From positions 4,526,001 to 4,590,000 of the forward strand of contig NZ_CP132932.1 of NCBI RefSeq assembly GCF_040358985.1: a DNA stretch of 64,000 nucleotides, in the 5' to 3' direction. The notes beneath the pieces were generated by a model that was not told the origin of the DNA, did no database searches, and saw only the letters and a list, made by a program, of their open reading frames with translations. Numbering within the stretch: position 1 is the first letter of the stretch; each line of letters opens with the position of its first letter. Below are positions 52,199 to 61,786 of the stretch, piece after piece. Position numbers and translations under genes: made by a program. This DNA is from Tunturibacter empetritectus (GTDB lineage Bacteria > Acidobacteriota > Terriglobia > Terriglobales > Acidobacteriaceae).

Positions 52199-54739
52199 TC
52201 AGTCGGAGTGCAGTATTCTTGCGATGTCGATCTGAAGGGCTTTCCGGATTGGAAGTAAGGCGGCCGTGGCCAGTATTGCGATCAGCAAGGTTATCGCACC
52301 CAGGTAGCTGATTGGATCCAGACCACTGATACCGTAAAGCCCGCGACGAAGTATCTGCGAGAGGCCAGCGGTCAAGGCTACTCCTGTCACCAATCCGGCC
52401 AAGACCGGCCATGCGAATCGGCGCAACACAGTGAGGAAGATCTCCATGCGATTAGCTCCGAGTGCAAGGCGGATCGCAATCTCTTTGGTCCGCTGCGACA
52501 CAGCATAAGTGACAAGGCCGAGCAACCCAATGATTGCGAGGAAGATCGCTATGCTGCCGAGCAGGCTGATGATCGTCGCAACCTGTTCGATCTGCCCGAT
52601 GCTCTTGCTGAAGCCGGCCTTAAGCGGGGTGATAGTCGGGAAGAGTTTGGGGTCGATGCCACCGGCAATCTGCTGAAGAGTCGGCGACAGTCCATCAGGA
52701 GCACCGGCTGTCCTGATCAGAACAGACATCCTGGGGAGAGATTTGGCGGACAGCGAGTAGTAGATTTCGGTCGCGTCCGAGTTATTGAGTTCCATCGCCC
52801 GCGTGTTACCGACGATCCCTACAACGGTGTCCTTGCCCGTGCTCCACTCTTTGCCGATTGGGTCTTCCGTCGGCCAGCGTTTGCGTGCCAACGATTGGCT
52901 GAGCACAACTACATGGGTCTCCCCGGCGTGCATGTACCGGCCCCGCAGCAACGGAATACCCATCGTCTCGAAGAACTCCGGACCGACCCAGTTGGGATAG
53001 GTCTTGATCAGGCGGCCATCAACGTGAAAACCCTGAATCATCACGTTCGTATTGACCAGCGGAGGGTTCTGAGCCATCGACACGGAGATAACTCCGGGCA
53101 CCGTTCGCAGTCGGCTCCGCAACTGGTCGAGATAGCTCTCGGCCGTAGATGGTGTGTATCCGTGGTCGCTCAAGCCCGGGTTGAGCGACAGTACCTGCTC
53201 ATAGCCGAAACCCGGATCGGTATACAGCGTATGGAGCGTCGCGCGGACAAGTAATCCAGACACGATAAGCAGCACGCAACTTGCCCCCACCTGGACACAG
53301 ACCACCACCTGATGCCACAAGGTTCTCTCTTTTTTCTGCAGAACAATCTGCAACGTAGGCAGCATGCCGAAAAAGAGTGCCGCGAGAAAACCCATCGCAG
53401 CAGTAAAGATAAGAACGCGCCAGTCCGGCAACGCGCTCATCCATGCTGGAGCGTTAGCATAGACCAGAGTGAGGCGAAGAACGATGTAGCTGAGAGGCAG
53501 CGCAGCCATTGAGCCCAGCAGACCCAGAAGCAGGCTCTCCGTCAGTAATTGCCGAAGGACGCGCGACCTGCGTGCGCCAAGGTCGATCCGCAGCTGGATC
53601 TCCCGTCGCCTCCGGACTCCACGCGCAAGCAACAGCCCACCTAGATTGGCGCAGGCCACAACCAGGATGAGGAGAACAAGAAGCGCGGCGAAGGCCAGCA
53701 CCGGCATGCCGTCTTCAAACGAGAAGAAATGAGCGCCGGGGGTGACGAGGATGCGCTCATGATCCCAGATAACAGCTGGGTAGAGCTTCCGCAGTTGGCC
53801 GGTCAGCGCAAGCAGCTCATGTTCGGCCCTTGATGGGCTAACGCCCGGCGCAAGATGTCCCCACATAAGAATGTTCTCATCGAACTGCGGGTCATCCAGA
53901 GCCTTACTGCCTTCGAAAAAATAAGCATACTGCAAGAGAGGAAGCCATACATCCGGATTCTCTGTCCCCAGATTCGCGAACGCTTGCGAGGTCACGCCTA
54001 TCACGTTGACCGGCTTACCGGTGAGATAAATTGTCTTGCCAATGACTGATGGATCGCTGTCAAACTCTCTCTGCCAAAAGCGGAAGCTGAGAACAGCAAC
54101 TGGAGCCGCCCCGGAAGAGCTCTCGTGAGCGGGATCGAACAACCGTCCAGCCGTTGCGGAAGCGCCAAGCTCTATGAAATAGTTCGAGCTGACAAAGCTG
54201 GGGTTAATGCGTTGTTCTTCATGATTCAGAACCATAGGAGCGACACTCATCGTTGCCATCACCGCAGAGAGCGATCTGGCATTGTCGCGATAGTAGGCGA
54301 TCGAAGCGTAAGGAATACCGGGTGCGTTGTTCTCCGGAGATCGCCGCTGAATGCTGACCAGAGTGGCGGCGTCGCGCACTGGGATCGTCTGCAAAGCGAT
54401 CAGGTTGTACAGGCTGAACGCCAGCGTGCTGACCCCAATACCCAGCGCAAGCACCAGGATCGCCGTAAAAGAAAAGCCGGGCGATTTTGCCAGGATGCGC
54501 GAACCGAAGCGCAAATCCTGCGCGATGGACGCAAGCCACTGCGTACCGCGGCTCTCGCGGCAGTCTTCCTTGATCTGATCGAGCCCGCCGAACTCAAGTC
54601 GAGTGGTGCGGCGTGCCTCGGCTTCGCTCGTGCCGGCCTGAATCTTATCCGCAACCTGTGATTCAAAGTGGAAGCGAAGCTCGTCGTCGAGCTCTTTCTC
54701 CATCCGAGCCCGTCGTAAAAGCCGCTGCAACAAGTTCAT
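52199..54739 (-). CDS. ADOP-family ABC transporter permease with N-terminal prefix domain
   Basis: An 846-residue permease. It begins with a cytosolic prefix domain (RARMEKELDDELRFHFESQVADKI near 10-33), then TM1 with FTAILVLALGIGVSTLAFSLYN near 95. Two FtsX cores follow, near 360-480 (LLVLLILVVACANLGGLLLARG) and near 725-845 (IAIFLAIIGLLGLVTYAVSQR), separated by periplasmic parts. It overlaps padR as ATGA. PadR-ADOP pairs are characteristic of Acidobacteriota. No ATPase gene is adjacent; the cargo is unknown. Confidence 0.88.
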   Translation of the reverse strand: MNLLQRLLRRARMEKELDDELRFHFESQVADKIQAGTSEAEARRTTRLEFGGLDQIKEDCRESRGTQWLASIAQDLRFGSRILAKSPGFSFTAILVLALGIGVSTLAFSLYNLIALQTIPVRDAATLVSIQRRSPENNAPGIPYASIAYYRDNARSLSAVMATMSVAPMVLNHEEQRINPSFVSSNYFIELGASATAGRLFDPAHESSSGAAPVAVLSFRFWQREFDSDPSVIGKTIYLTGKPVNVIGVTSQAFANLGTENPDVWLPLLQYAYFFEGSKALDDPQFDENILMWGHLAPGVSPSRAEHELLALTGQLRKLYPAVIWDHERILVTPGAHFFSFEDGMPVLAFAALLVLLILVVACANLGGLLLARGVRRRREIQLRIDLGARRSRVLRQLLTESLLLGLLGSMAALPLSYIVLRLTLVYANAPAWMSALPDWRVLIFTAAMGFLAALFFGMLPTLQIVLQKKERTLWHQVVVCVQVGASCVLLIVSGLLVRATLHTLYTDPGFGYEQVLSLNPGLSDHGYTPSTAESYLDQLRSRLRTVPGVISVSMAQNPPLVNTNVMIQGFHVDGRLIKTYPNWVGPEFFETMGIPLLRGRYMHAGETHVVVLSQSLARKRWPTEDPIGKEWSTGKDTVVGIVGNTRAMELNNSDATEIYYSLSAKSLPRMSVLIRTAGAPDGLSPTLQQIAGGIDPKLFPTITPLKAGFSKSIGQIEQVATIISLLGSIAIFLAIIGLLGLVTYAVSQRTKEIAIRLALGANRMEIFLTVLRRFAWPVLAGLVTGVALTAGLSQILRRGLYGISGLDPISYLGAITLLIAILATAALLPIRKALQIDIARILHSD

Positions 54740-55086
54740 GTGGTCTCTCCTTGCGGATGTTGCAGAATCAGGCCGACAACTTCAATCAAGCGGGCCCAGC
54801 TTTCGGTTTCGTTCTTCAGTTGCGTTCGACCCTTCGTCGTCAACCGGTAAAACTTCGCCTCGCGACCAGTCTCGCTCGGTCCCCATTCGGCAACGAGGAA
54901 CTTCTTGTTTTCCAGTCGATGCAGAGCGGGGTAGAGAGAACCCTGTTGTACCTGCAGTGCCTCTTTCGAAATCTGTTGAATGCGCTGCGCAATCGCATAG
55001 CCGTGGACTGGCCTCAACGCAACAACGCGGAGGATCAGCAAATCCAGCGTACCTTGTGGGAGATCAAATTTGGATTGAGTCGTCAT
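54736..55086 (-). CDS. PadR-family transcriptional regulator
   Basis: A 116-residue winged-helix protein: FDLPQGTLDLLILRVVALRPVHGYAIAQRIQQ at 6-37 is the classical PadR start, followed by LQVQQGSLYPALHRLENKKFLVAEWG near 48-74 and a C-terminal dimer helix. It is coupled to the downstream permease and probably represses it and itself through the inverted repeat just upstream. Confidence 0.92.
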   Translation of the reverse strand: MTTQSKFDLPQGTLDLLILRVVALRPVHGYAIAQRIQQISKEALQVQQGSLYPALHRLENKKFLVAEWGPSETGREAKFYRLTTKGRTQLKNETESWARLIEVVGLILQHPQGETT

Positions 55087-55624
55087 GATGCCTGTGCCTT
55101 CTACATATACATGATCGACCTGTAGAAGTGCAAGGTGTCAAGCAAAGTTCTGTGCGAGAGGCCGTCTCTGAGGAACAGTCCGGAAGCAAATGGCGAGGAA
55201 CCACCAAATCACCACCAGATTTTTTTAGTCGGCGAGAGAACAGGTCGATACGCTCATTAACCTGGCTCTCAAAAGAGTTATCAGATAGTTGTGGCGTCGA
55301 GCTTCGGGAGATCGCAAAGTCGGCTTTCGGGCAAGTTCGGTACCAGATAAACGTACTCGGGTCGAAGTTAACGAGAAGCCTCGTTCCAGTAACTTCGGCC
55401 TGACGTTAGGTAACGCAATGCCTCAATGAGTGCATTTGGCCTGTCAGCGCCAGTGATGGCGCAGTCCCAATCGCCCGAAAACATACCCCCCTAGTGAGGC
55501 GATTTCTTCTCTGGAGCGCATTCAATGGCTTGTGAGCTCACATTATCCATAAGCTGACAATGACATTAGATGTAACCAGAAAATGATCTTATCGCGGGTT
55601 TGACACCACGGATTGCATCTTCAC
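55087..55624. other. Intergenic region upstream of padR
   Basis: A 538-base gap between padR and the end of the small secreted-protein gene. Apart from the padR operator candidate at its edge I see no supported gene or RNA. A frame of about 90 codons on the plus strand lacks a ribosome-binding site and family features. Confidence 0.45.
55098..55128. promoter_or_regulatory. Inverted repeat, probable PadR operator
   Basis: CTTCTACA (55098-55105) and TGTAGAAG (55121-55128) are perfect inverses with a 15-base spacer, eleven bases upstream of the padR ATG. The left half continues into TATACAT, which fits the TGTA-rich sites known for PadR regulators. The position would block transcription or initiation of padR and the permease. 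Confidence 0.6.
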
Positions 55625-56149
55625 TTATGCAGGAGGTCCGAACAGAGCCGCGGCGGTCGGCGTCCCGGCCTGCATCTCATCGCGGATCTGCTCTGCGATT
55701 TTAGCCATCGCAGCCTTATCGTCGCCTGGCTTGTAGTTGAAGACTACGCCGACAGCGCCTATCGTTTTGCCAGTTTGATCTTTCATGACAACTTCGTCTT
55801 CGAAGTGATTGCCGTTGACCTCAAGGTTGCTTTTGCCGGTTCGAATGCAGCGCGTGTCATCCTCGTCGCCAATCTTGCCGATGCGTCCGAAGTTGGAAGC
55901 TACGATAAGGTTTTTGTGGCCGGGTGGCGTTGCGTGTATCGCGAGGAGGATGACTTCAGGGTGTTTGGCGAGTGCTTCGTCGACCAACTTCTGCGCTCCG
56001 GGGGCGGCACTGGTGTAAGTGGGGTCCATCTCTTTGGCATCGACCTTTCGCATGCCTGCGATTGCCTGCTCCCGTGTTTGCTGCGCGTATGCTACGCCGA
56101 CCAGTGTGGCAAAGCTTGCGATCCATAGGATTCGAACTGCTATTTTCAT
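55625..56149 (-). CDS. Small secreted protein, unknown function
   Basis: A 174-residue protein from ATG 56149, chosen because AGGAG lies five bases upstream. A signal peptide spans about 1-22 (MKIAVRILWIASFATLVGVAYA). The mature part is mixed alpha/beta with DEALAKHPEVILLAIHATPPG, NLIVASNFGRIGKIGDEDD and EDEVVMKDQTGKTIGAVGVVFNY, a pattern reminiscent of PAS-like or heme-sensing extracellular domains. I do not recognise the family. It lies downstream of the TonB receptor gene (gap 162 bases) on the same strand. Confidence 0.7.
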   Translation of the reverse strand: MKIAVRILWIASFATLVGVAYAQQTREQAIAGMRKVDAKEMDPTYTSAAPGAQKLVDEALAKHPEVILLAIHATPPGHKNLIVASNFGRIGKIGDEDDTRCIRTGKSNLEVNGNHFEDEVVMKDQTGKTIGAVGVVFNYKPGDDKAAMAKIAEQIRDEMQAGTPTAAALFGPPA

Positions 56150-56311
56150 CATGTCTCCTAGACTTGATCCGGCGACTACTCCGGTCCTCTGTGTGACGCT
56201 GTTGAAGCAGGTACGTATCTTCAACCGTAACAACGATGCCTCTCCGAGATGAGCCGCGACTTAACCGGATATGAAATTGCATTCATTCAGAGATAGTGAC
56301 TGAGGCAGCGG

Positions 56312-59300
56312 TTAAAAGATCACCTTGAGAGCGAACTGGGTTTGACGGCTGCTTCCGGCAGTGGGCCCTACGAGCACTCCGCCGGTGGAGGTAAGGACCG
56401 CACCGCTGGCGTTGAACAGCTGAGTGCCGGTCTTGGGTGGTGTGGCGTAGTTCACTTGATTCAGGACGTTGAAGAGTTCCGCACGGAACTGGAGATTGAA
56501 CGTCTCTGAGATGCGTGGAATATACGTGTTCTTCACGAGAGAGGTATCGAGATCGTTGAGGCGGGGGCCGATGATGGAGTTGCGACCGGCATTTCCGAGA
56601 TGCGTGAGCCCGGACGTGGAGTCGAAGGAGGGGAAGGCGAAGCAGTTGAGGTTGACGTAGTGACGATTGAGCGAAGAGACACTTTTGACTGGATTGCCTG
56701 TGCACCCCGGACCGGTGAGACGGTCTGGAAAGGCGAATGCGTCGGCACTATGCAGGTTGAGAGAATCGCCAGAGATGAGAGGCGTGAAGGGCTCGCCTGT
56801 GCTGGTCTGAAAAATCGATCCCCATTGCCAGCCATTCAGGAGTATGTGAGCCACCGGTATGTCCTTGCGGACGTTGGGAAGCTCGACGATGTAGTTGAGA
56901 ACGAGATTCTGTCCGACGTTGAAGTCGGAGATGGCGCGGCGGCGAATGGGCGCCCACAGCGGCAGACTGGACACCGAGTTGGCAAAGGTGTCGCCAAAGG
57001 TGGAGGAGGAGCCGTCGTCTATGGATTTGGACCATGTGTAAGAGATTTGAAACTGCGTATGGTGACTGAAGCGTTTGTTGAGGCTGGTCTGTAGCGAGTT
57101 GTAGTGGGAGTAGCCGGTCATGAATACGGCGCTAATCTGACCGATGTTGGGGTTCAGCTTGGCAGCAGTGAGAGCAGCTGCGCTGGGCGAGTTTTTTCCG
57201 TTGGGGCCATAGAAGAGGTAGCTCCCATTACTGACGATGGGTTGAACGGTGTTGACATCGTCCACGCGGTAAGGAAGGTGAGTGCCGCGAGACCCTGCGT
57301 AGCCTACCTGAAAGATCATGTCGTAGGGCAACTGCTGCTGAACGTTCATCGAATACTGCTGGACGTAGCTGCGGGAGGAGTGATTCGGGGCATAGGCGTA
57401 ACGCAGATTTGCCGCCGAGAGTGAGGGATAAGCACCCGTTGGGAAAGAGCCGATACCGGGAGCGGCGTTGTTGCCCAGCTCAAGATAGGGAGCGGTGAAG
57501 ATGGATAGCCCCTCGTACAGGTAGTTAAGCTGTTGCGCGTCATAGATGCCGTAACCAGCGTGAACGCTCGTCATGTTCTTGCCAAATGGATCCCAGGCAA
57601 AACCGACGCGTGGAGCTATGTTCTTGAAGCTGGCGTTTTGAAAGTATGGACTGCCGAGATGGGGGGTTGTATCGGTGAGATTGCGGAGGTTGGCAAGACG
57701 GTTAGCCGTCTCGGTGGGAACAGTAACAGGCTCGTAACGGACACCGAGGTTAAGAGTGAGATTATTGGAGATACGGTAGTTGTCTTCGAGGTAGCCGCCG
57801 AAGACCGACTGGCGAAGATCGCGTGGGCTGACACCCTGGGCGAGCGGCGCATTGAAGCTTGTGGGGTGGTTGGTGAGAAAGCTCTGCAGGCTGGAGAAGA
57901 TGAATTGGCCATTGGGATTAGAGGTGCCAAGTTGATTGTTCTGCAGGCGCTCGAAGGCAAAGCCGAATTTGAGCGCGTGCTTGCCCTTGGTCAAATAAAG
58001 ATCGTCGTAGATCTGGTAGGAGTTGAGGTGGAAGACAAACTCGCCGGTGGCCTTGAGACCGCCTTGAAAGTTGGAGAGTCCCCCAATATTGATTAACCCG
58101 ACCGGAAGCCCCGGGACGAAGCCCAGAGAGGGATCACTCGCAGCAGGATTGATAGCCGCGAGGGTGGTGGGCGCATCGGAGAAAACGCGGCTATAACCAA
58201 ACTTGAAGGAGTTGAGTAGCGCTGCAGAAAAAACGTGCGATTCGCCGATTGTCGCCAGCTGGCGTTTGGCCAGGTTGCCGGTGATACGGACGTTGAAGGG
58301 ATCGGGTGAGGTGAGTTTGCCGTTGTCGTAGAAGTAGGTTCCTGTGAGCGAATCCTTGTCGGAGATGCGATGGTCGGCGCGAATGGTGAAGTAATCTTCG
58401 TGGCTGACAAAGGGATCGTTGAAGAGGAAGCTACCAGTGTCGGCGTTAGGACCGGGGTCGACCGTCGGGAGCGGATACAGAGCAAAATAAGGAGTAACGA
58501 CGGGACTGACAGGCACCTGCACGTGGCTGGCGCAGGGATTGCCACCGGAGGCGACACAGAGGCTACCCGTCCGGGCCGCGGCGGAGGGTACGATGCTGGA
58601 GGTATTTGCGCCCTGGTATTGGCGGAGGCCCTCGTAGTCACCGAAGAGGAAGGTGCGCTCTTTGATCACGGGACCACCTGCAGATGCGCCGAATTGGTTG
58701 CGACGGAATTCTGCGATCTGGCCCGGAGTATCGAACTCGTTGCGCGCGTCGAGCGCGGAGTTGCGGAAAAACTCGTAGGCGGAGCCGTGTAGACGACTCG
58801 TCCCGGCGCGTGTGACCGCGTTAATGATGCCGCCAGCAGCCTTGCCGTAATCGGCAGAGGCGTTGGATGTTACGACGGAAAACTCCTGGATGGCGTCGAC
58901 GCCAAGGTTTGACCCGATGACGCCGCCAGGGCCACCGTTGGAGTAGTCGTTAATGCTGATGCCGTCGACCCGATAATTGTTTTGCTGCGGACGGGCGCCG
59001 CCGACAGTGAGTTGATTCCCAATGCCGCGGTTGGCTCGTTGATTGGTGACGGCGACAGCGGGCTGGGTGCGCACTGCGGCGACGCCGGGCTGCAGATTAG
59101 CAAGTTGAGTCCAGTCACGCCCGTTGAGCGGGAGAGCCACAATTGTGCGCTCGTCGACGACGGGCATGGTGGTAGAAGTGACCATGTCGATTGCGGGCGG
59201 CGCGGTGGTGACTACGATTTTCTCTTTGGCTGAACCGACTTGGAGCTGAACGTTGATCTCCTGCTGAGCACCGACATTGAGGGCAATATCCCTGATCTCC

Positions 59301-59575
59301 TGCGGCACAAAGCCAGATACGCTAATGGAGATGGTGTAAGTACCCGTCTGGAGGTTGGGAACAGAGTAGAAGCCGGAGGAGCTGGATGTGGACTCGGTGA
59401 CGATGCCCGTTTGGGTGTTTGTGATAACAACAGGAGCATTTGCAACGAGCGCACCGGCGGGATCTGTGATGGTTCCTGCGATGGTTCCGGTAGAGACCTG
59501 TGAGCGCAGAGCTGGAGCCGCGCAGAGAAGAAGGGTAGATAGGTAAAGTGCTCGCTTTATGGACCGTACTTTCAT
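56312..59575 (-). CDS. Oar-like TonB-dependent receptor with carboxypeptidase-regulatory-like domain
   Basis: About 1087 residues. A signal peptide (MKVRSIKRALYLSTLLLCAAPALRS) precedes a CarboxypepD-regulatory-like beta-sandwich at about 28-110 (GTIAGTITDPAGALVANAPV), then a plug domain (LPLNGRDWTQLANLQPGV, GGARPQQNNYRVDGISIND, IQEFSVVTSNASADYGKAAGG). The rest is a long beta-barrel ending RQTQFALKVIF, with the terminal Phe favoured for outer-membrane insertion. The ligand is unknown; such receptors are greatly expanded in Acidobacteriota. ATG 59575 has GAGAGG six bases upstream. The longer frame to 59821 is not supported. Confidence 0.92.
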   Translation of the reverse strand: MKVRSIKRALYLSTLLLCAAPALRSQVSTGTIAGTITDPAGALVANAPVVITNTQTGIVTESTSSSSGFYSVPNLQTGTYTISISVSGFVPQEIRDIALNVGAQQEINVQLQVGSAKEKIVVTTAPPAIDMVTSTTMPVVDERTIVALPLNGRDWTQLANLQPGVAAVRTQPAVAVTNQRANRGIGNQLTVGGARPQQNNYRVDGISINDYSNGGPGGVIGSNLGVDAIQEFSVVTSNASADYGKAAGGIINAVTRAGTSRLHGSAYEFFRNSALDARNEFDTPGQIAEFRRNQFGASAGGPVIKERTFLFGDYEGLRQYQGANTSSIVPSAAARTGSLCVASGGNPCASHVQVPVSPVVTPYFALYPLPTVDPGPNADTGSFLFNDPFVSHEDYFTIRADHRISDKDSLTGTYFYDNGKLTSPDPFNVRITGNLAKRQLATIGESHVFSAALLNSFKFGYSRVFSDAPTTLAAINPAASDPSLGFVPGLPVGLINIGGLSNFQGGLKATGEFVFHLNSYQIYDDLYLTKGKHALKFGFAFERLQNNQLGTSNPNGQFIFSSLQSFLTNHPTSFNAPLAQGVSPRDLRQSVFGGYLEDNYRISNNLTLNLGVRYEPVTVPTETANRLANLRNLTDTTPHLGSPYFQNASFKNIAPRVGFAWDPFGKNMTSVHAGYGIYDAQQLNYLYEGLSIFTAPYLELGNNAAPGIGSFPTGAYPSLSAANLRYAYAPNHSSRSYVQQYSMNVQQQLPYDMIFQVGYAGSRGTHLPYRVDDVNTVQPIVSNGSYLFYGPNGKNSPSAAALTAAKLNPNIGQISAVFMTGYSHYNSLQTSLNKRFSHHTQFQISYTWSKSIDDGSSSTFGDTFANSVSSLPLWAPIRRRAISDFNVGQNLVLNYIVELPNVRKDIPVAHILLNGWQWGSIFQTSTGEPFTPLISGDSLNLHSADAFAFPDRLTGPGCTGNPVKSVSSLNRHYVNLNCFAFPSFDSTSGLTHLGNAGRNSIIGPRLNDLDTSLVKNTYIPRISETFNLQFRAELFNVLNQVNYATPPKTGTQLFNASGAVLTSTGGVLVGPTAGSSRQTQFALKVIF

Positions 59576-59935
59576 GTAGTGCCTCTCAATACTGGCTGAC
59601 TGCAATGCAATCGCTATTACGTAATGCCAGAGTGACGCTGACGCGGCGGTGACCCAATTCATCACGGCGGCGATGCATGACTTCGGACCTCTGCCATTTA
59701 GTTCTTTGCGAATGAAGAGTCGCTGAAGATTACATAAAAGTTTGTTTATGGATGGCGTTTGTTGTTTTGAACGGGGGGACGAGCAAGCATAGCGGCGGAG
59801 GGTGGATGAATGCAATTTCATTTTGGTTTCAAGACAGCCTCATGAAGGTGCATGAGGCTTACTGTGAAGTCCGCGTAGATGGAGTGGATCGCTTCGGGCT
59901 CCACAAGGTATGCGGCCGTCGAGGAGAGGTATTAG
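59576..59935. other. Divergent promoter region of the receptor and YVTN genes
   Basis: A 360-base gap between the minus-strand TonB receptor gene and the plus-strand YVTN gene. No supported gene. It must hold both promoters, but no consensus pair can be marked with confidence. Confidence 0.45.
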
Positions 59936-60991
59936 ATGAAGATTCAGAAGAGATTGGCCGGACTGCTTGTCTTGAGTTCCTCGGTAGCAATCTGTCCCGT
60001 TGCAGGAGTGACGGCTGCTCGCGCGCAAGAACCCGCTATGAAACTGGTGCAAACCATAGAGCTGCCGGGCTATACAGGTGACTTCGATCACTTCGCCGTG
60101 GATGAACAGCGCGGACGACTGCTACTGGCGGCAGAAGACCATGCGACGCTGGAGGTCTTCGATCTGAAAACGGGTCAACATCTAAAGACAGTGAAAGGTT
60201 TTGACGCGCCACACAGCATTCTGGTGCGCCCTGCCGCTTCAACGGTCATCGTAACGGATAGCGGCAAAACGATGACTAAGATCCTCGACGCAGAAACATA
60301 TGCGATCAAGGGATCGATCAAGTTGACGGAGGGCGCGGATTCAGCGGCCTATGACCCGAAGACGAATGTGTACTACATCGTGACCGGCGGCAAAGATGTC
60401 GACATGAAGACGGCCAGTGTCGAGGCGGTGAACCCGGATACGGGGCAGCGACTGGGCGGGGTTACGTTTCAAGATAACCATGTCGAGGCAATTGCGCTGG
60501 AGGAGGGTGGTAACCGCATCTTTGTGAATCTGACTCAGACCAACAAGATGGCTGTCGTGGATCGAACGACGATGAAAGAAATTGCCGAGTGGCCGGTTCC
60601 GCCGGCGCAACAGAATGCGATGGTGGCTCTGGATGAAATGCAGCACAGGTTGTATGTAGTATGCCGCGCAGACCTTAGCGGCGCTCCGGCGGGCAAGGTT
60701 GTGGTGATGAATTCGGATGACGGCGCCGTCGTGGGCACGCAGGACGCGCCTACAAGAGTCGACCAAGTAATATACGACCTCACCATGCATCGTCTGTATG
60801 TTCCTGGCGGTCAAGGATACACCGAGATTTATGACACTTCCGACGCCAATAATCTAAAGCCCGTTGAGAAGATATCGACCGCACCCGGGGCCAAGACGGG
60901 GATTCTGTTACCGAGCAAGAAGCTGGTGTTAGCGGCTTCCCCGGGGGATACCAAGGCCGTTGCCAAGGTGATGTACTTCAGCATCCCGTAG
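59936..60991 (+). CDS. Secreted YVTN-type beta-propeller protein
   Basis: A 351-residue protein with a signal peptide at about 1-31 (MKIQKRLAGLLVLSSSVAIC, cleavage after ARA). Propeller blades are marked by VDEQRGRLLLAAEDHATLEVFDLKTGQ near 55, STVIVTDSGKTMTKILDAETY near 100 and NRIFVNLTQTNKMAVVDRTTMK near 200, with later blades similar. Such proteins are periplasmic or surface scaffolds without a conserved active site. It is divergent from the TonB receptor, and lies 114 bases upstream of a two-component system. Confidence 0.85.
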   Translation: MKIQKRLAGLLVLSSSVAICPVAGVTAARAQEPAMKLVQTIELPGYTGDFDHFAVDEQRGRLLLAAEDHATLEVFDLKTGQHLKTVKGFDAPHSILVRPAASTVIVTDSGKTMTKILDAETYAIKGSIKLTEGADSAAYDPKTNVYYIVTGGKDVDMKTASVEAVNPDTGQRLGGVTFQDNHVEAIALEEGGNRIFVNLTQTNKMAVVDRTTMKEIAEWPVPPAQQNAMVALDEMQHRLYVVCRADLSGAPAGKVVVMNSDDGAVVGTQDAPTRVDQVIYDLTMHRLYVPGGQGYTEIYDTSDANNLKPVEKISTAPGAKTGILLPSKKLVLAASPGDTKAVAKVMYFSIP

Positions 60992-61105
60992 CAATTTCTC
61001 GCCACTAAACTGCCGCTGTAGCAGGCAATCGCAAGTGAAGGGGTTTTCATCTTTGCTTCATCTCTGCTTTACTGCTCAAGACTGTAATCGTGCGAGGTGT
61101 ACGCA

Positions 61106-61786
61106 ATGCGGATATTGCTGGTGGAAGATGAGCCTAAGGTCTCGGGCTTCGTAGAGCGTGGACTTGCTGCCGAGCGGTACGCAGTGGATGTCTCGGCGGA
61201 CGGCCGCGATGGTCTGGAGATGGCACAGACCTATCCTTACGATCTGATCATCCTGGATCTGATGCTACCCCGGCTGGATGGCCGCGAAGTTCTGCAGCGG
61301 CTTCGCCATAAGGATGCATGCGTGCCTGTACTGGTGCTCACAGCGCGGGACTCCATAGAAGACAAGGTGCGTCTCTTCGAGAGCGGTGCGGACGACTACC
61401 TGACCAAGCCTTTCGCCTTTGCTGAACTGCTGGTTCGGGCGAAAGCCTTGTTGAGGCGCGGACCGGTAAATCGATCGAGCACGTTGATGGTGGGAGACCT
61501 GGAGCTAGATCGCCTGACCCAACAGATTAAGCGCGGTGGCAGACGCATCGAACTGACAGCGAAGGAGTACTCTCTGCTGGAGTATTTAATGCAGAATGCA
61601 GAGCGGGTGCTCTCACGCAATATGATCATCGAGCATGTGTGGGATCAGAGCTTCGACGGAGTAACAAACATCGTCGACGTCTACGTGCGGCATCTGCGTT
61701 CGAAGGTAGATGACGGACAGGAGAGTAAGCTGATTCGCACAGTGCGCGGAGCCGGATACATGATCCGTGCAGGTGGTGAGGCTTGA
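61106..61786 (+). CDS. OmpR/PhoB-family response regulator
   Basis: A 226-residue regulator. The receiver domain has the acidic pocket at MRILLVEDEP, the phosphoacceptor D51 in DLIILDLMLPRLDG, and the TSVARD-like switch (VLTARDS) with DDYLTKPF supplying the conserved Lys near 103. The C-terminal winged helix has LTAKEYSLLEYLMQNAERVLSR and TVRGAGYMI. ATG 61106 has GAGGTG six bases upstream. The stop overlaps the start of the sensor kinase gene as TTGA, so the pair is co-translated. Confidence 0.95.
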   Translation: MRILLVEDEPKVSGFVERGLAAERYAVDVSADGRDGLEMAQTYPYDLIILDLMLPRLDGREVLQRLRHKDACVPVLVLTARDSIEDKVRLFESGADDYLTKPFAFAELLVRAKALLRRGPVNRSSTLMVGDLELDRLTQQIKRGGRRIELTAKEYSLLEYLMQNAERVLSRNMIIEHVWDQSFDGVTNIVDVYVRHLRSKVDDGQESKLIRTVRGAGYMIRAGGEA

